A stretch of 64,000 nt of DNA from Crateriforma conspicua (lineage in GTDB: Bacteria > Planctomycetota > Planctomycetia > Pirellulales > Pirellulaceae), in assembly GCF_007752935.1 (NCBI RefSeq), contig NZ_CP036319.1, positions 5,250,501 to 5,314,500 of the forward strand, read 5' to 3'. The notes beneath the pieces are model-generated. The model did no database searches. It was not told where the DNA came from and saw only the letters and a list, made by a program, of their open reading frames with translations. A program made the position numbers and the translations under genes. Positions 61,755 to 64,000 of this stretch are shown piece by piece. Position 1 is the stretch's first letter, and every line of letters starts with the position of its first letter.

Positions 61755-63157
61755 TGACCGAGCCTATGCAACTGCGTGACCGCACCACGCGTGGTTCCAA
61801 ACGATTCGGCCGCAGTCGACGTGAATTCTTGCGGACCCTGGGTATCAGCGCCGCCGCCGCGCCGTTTGCTCTGTCGCTGCCCAGTCTGGGTTGGGCAGGC
61901 AGCAACGTCGGCAACCCGAAGAAGCGAATCGTTTTCGTGTTCAGCCCCAACGGTGTGATCCCCAAGCATTTTTGGCCCGACAACAAGGGTGCGGACTACG
62001 ACGTCAAACGCATTCTGGAACCGCTGGCAGGCTTCCAATCGCGGATGACCACCCTGCATGGCGTTAACAACCAGATCCGCGGCGACGGTGACGGGCACAT
62101 GCGAGGCATCGGTTGTCTGTTGACCGGGATCGAGTTGTTTCCCGGTGACGTCCAAGGCGGAAGCGATACCCCGGCCGGTTGGTCGATGGGCATTTCAGTC
62201 GACCAAAAGATCAAGAACCATCTACAGGCGAACGAACAAACGCGCACCCGTTACGGTTCGCTGGAATTCGGCGTCATGGTTCCCGATCGCGCGGACACCT
62301 GGACACGCCTGTCCTACGCGGGACCGAATCAACCGGTCGCACCGATCGACAACCCGTACCAAATGTTCGATCGCCTGTATGGCAAGACACATGACCGCGA
62401 ACTGCTGGGCAGTGTCTTAGATGGCGTCGTCGATGATCTGCGACGGTTGAAGAAGGTCGTCAGCAGCGAAGATTATCAACTGCTGGAAGACCACTTGGCG
62501 ATGGTCCGCAAAGTCGAATCCGACCTGAAGATTGAACGCGAATCGATCCAGCGTTCGTCGGAACAGGAGACCAAGGACTTGGGGCATGCGGTTCCCGAAT
62601 TGACGCCCAATGTCGAGGAAGAAAACGACAACATGCCGGAAATCACTCGAATGCAGATCGAACTGCTGACCAGTGCTTTCCGATCCGATTTCGCCCGTGT
62701 CGCGACGTTCCAGATCACCAACAGCGTGGGGAATCCCAAGATGCGTTGGTTGGACATCGATGAAAGCCACCATTCACTGTCCCATGAACCGGACAGCAAT
62801 GCCGAGGCCTATGAAAAACTGATTCGCATCAACACTTGGTACGCGGAGCAGGTTGCGGCATTGGCGAAACGACTGGACGAGACGCCTGAACCCGGCGCCG
62901 ATGGTTCGATGTTGGATCACACCACGATCGTGTGGACGAACGAACTGGGCAAAGGAAATTCGCACACTCGCAACAACATTCCGTTTGTCTTTGTCGGCGA
63001 TGGGCTTGGTTTCAAGACCGGCCAGGCAATGGAATTCGGCGGCGTTCCCCACAACCGCTTGCTGATGAGCTTCCTGCAGGCGTTCGATTGTCCCCAAGAA
63101 TCATTCGGCAATCCCGATTTTTGTGGCGACGGTGTGCTGAGCGATCTGTTCGCTTGA
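61754..63157 (+). CDS. DUF1552 protein with Tat signal
   Basis: A 467-aa DUF1552 protein that begins with a twin-arginine signal ([20 protein letters not shown]), so it is exported folded. The body has [38 protein letters not shown] and, at the end, [18 protein letters not shown] with [12 protein letters not shown]. The sequence suggests an alkaline-phosphatase-like fold (relation to DUF1501). The stop of the preceding gene and this ATG overlap (TGATG). Together they form the usual two-gene unit, presumably one complex. Confidence 0.92.
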   Translation: MTEPMQLRDRTTRGSKRFGRSRREFLRTLGISAAAAPFALSLPSLGWAGSNVGNPKKRIVFVFSPNGVIPKHFWPDNKGADYDVKRILEPLAGFQSRMTTLHGVNNQIRGDGDGHMRGIGCLLTGIELFPGDVQGGSDTPAGWSMGISVDQKIKNHLQANEQTRTRYGSLEFGVMVPDRADTWTRLSYAGPNQPVAPIDNPYQMFDRLYGKTHDRELLGSVLDGVVDDLRRLKKVVSSEDYQLLEDHLAMVRKVESDLKIERESIQRSSEQETKDLGHAVPELTPNVEEENDNMPEITRMQIELLTSAFRSDFARVATFQITNSVGNPKMRWLDIDESHHSLSHEPDSNAEAYEKLIRINTWYAEQVAALAKRLDETPEPGADGSMLDHTTIVWTNELGKGNSHTRNNIPFVFVGDGLGFKTGQAMEFGGVPHNRLLMSFLQAFDCPQESFGNPDFCGDGVLSDLFA

Positions 63158-63184
63158 CACCGCGTCGTACTTCCGCAGGAACGC

Positions 63185-64000
63185 GTGGTGCCGCATTCAT
63201 CCAGTGATCAACACCGGCTTGCGGTCAAAGGGATCAGCAAGAAATATCCCGGCGTGCTAGCGCTGGACAATGTCGATATGGATGTTGCCGGCGGCGAAGT
63301 TTTGGCCGTGGTGGGTGAAAACGGCGCGGGCAAAAGCACGCTGATGAAAATACTGGCCGGGATCCAATCACCGGACCAGGGGCACATTCGGTTAAACGAT
63401 GCAGCGGTTCGCTTTCATCATCCCGGCGAAGCCATCGCGTCGGGAATCGCATTGATTCACCAAGAACTGAATCTTCACGGCAATCTGTCGGTTGCCGAAA
63501 ACATCTACCTGGGACGAGAGCCACAGCGACTGGGCTGGCTGAATCGTCGCGAACTGAACCGGATGGCCGAATCCGTTCTGGGGCAAGTCGGTTTGGATGT
63601 GGCACCGACACAACCGCTGTGGACGCTAAGCACCGCTTCCCGCCAACTGGTTGAAATTGCCAAGGCGATTTCCATCAATGCATCCTTCGTCATCATGGAC
63701 GAACCGACCAGCAGCCTTAGCCACCGCGAAACCGAACGGCTGTTCGGCGTGGTCCAGTCGCTGAAGGCGGCCGGCGTCGGAATTGTCTACATCTCCCATC
63801 GGCTGGTCGAGGTCGATCGACTGGCTGATCGCGTCGAAGTGCTGCGTGACGGCAAGAACAGCGGTAATTTCGCAAGAGGCCATTACAGCCATGCGGACTT
63901 GATCAATGCGATGGTGGGGCGGCCTTTGGAATTGAAGCGACGACGCGAACCATCGACCGATGCGGCGGTAACGAAAGCGTCTGCCACCGAACCGCCACAA
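63185..64000 (+). CDS. Sugar ABC transporter ATP-binding protein, N-terminal part (cut by window edge)
   Basis: The frame is open to the last base, so the C-terminal second ATPase domain expected in RbsA/MglA-type proteins lies outside. Seen: KKYPGVLALDNVD, Walker A GENGAGKST, LIHQELNLHGNLSVAENIYLG, a changed signature LSTASRQLVEIAKA, Walker B VIMDEPTSSLS and ISHRLVEV. The start is one of two adjacent GTG codons (63185 or 63188) behind AGGA; no ATG is in frame. Such ATPases work with an RbsC-like permease and an RbsB-like binding protein such as the one at 40143-41231, which is 22 kb away. Confidence 0.88.
   Translation, partial: MVPHSSSDQHRLAVKGISKKYPGVLALDNVDMDVAGGEVLAVVGENGAGKSTLMKILAGIQSPDQGHIRLNDAAVRFHHPGEAIASGIALIHQELNLHGNLSVAENIYLGREPQRLGWLNRRELNRMAESVLGQVGLDVAPTQPLWTLSTASRQLVEIAKAISINASFVIMDEPTSSLSHRETERLFGVVQSLKAAGVGIVYISHRLVEVDRLADRVEVLRDGKNSGNFARGHYSHADLINAMVGRPLELKRRREPSTDAAVTKASATEPPQ

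Overview
The window looks like the chromosome of a planctomycete of the Pirellulaceae (Rhodopirellula-like). Pointers are the DUF1592-type cytochrome protein with a DUF1552 partner, large acidic proteins with planctomycete-style sorting, a 23S-5S rRNA unit with no 16S gene next to it, tRNA genes without encoded CCA, and GC-rich coding with many short antisense open frames. The lineage is inferred from gene content only; I ran no searches.

Layout. 1-1071 (minus) is the N-terminal part of an exported protein with D-rich repeats. 1442-5624 is a stable-RNA unit: promoter candidate, tRNA-Ile(GAT), tRNA-Ala(TGC), 23S, 5S and a strong terminator. 5791-5939 holds a dispersed inverted repeat. 6020-11167 carries housekeeping and RNA/nucleotide genes (rsmE, an ExeA-like ATPase, an SDR, hflX, a MazG-like pyrophosphohydrolase, thpR). 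11442-15763 is a MacB/DevC-type export system (ATPase, permease, HlyD adaptor). 15819-20779 holds a YheT-like hydrolase, a 2Fe-2S ferredoxin and a SWIM-SNF2 helicase. 20864-25617 is a compact DUF1611 / dipeptide-epimerase / NhaC antiporter / LysR cluster that resembles D-glutamate catabolism loci. 26062-29423 is a sensor kinase, Rcp1-like regulator and REC-pseudokinase cassette.

29675-46586 has an outer-membrane-like protein, recA, glnS, a diheme lipoprotein, gltX, a membrane protein with an alternating basic/acidic tail, a sugar-binding lipoprotein, a Ser/Thr kinase, an exported nucleoside hydrolase and an NMT1-type ABC importer operon. 46732-53983 (minus) is one type II secretion/type IV pilus-like operon: pseudopilins G, H, I, J, K followed by a PilM-PilN fusion and a PilO-like protein that ends in a PilP/GspC-like domain. 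54161-57307 is polA. 57524-63157 holds a coiled-coil membrane protein and the DUF1592/DUF1552 pair; a sugar ABC ATPase runs off the right edge.

Most interesting: the lipoprotein at 40143-41231 has its two sugar-binding halves in reversed order, so it reads as a natural circular permutation of an RbsB-like protein. Next are hflX, which has no ATG/GTG/TTG where its conserved N-terminus requires a start but has an AUU behind an ideal AGGAG; the D-glutamate-type cluster; the kinase cassette whose second kinase lacks its phospho-acceptor histidine; and the fused secretion platform proteins.
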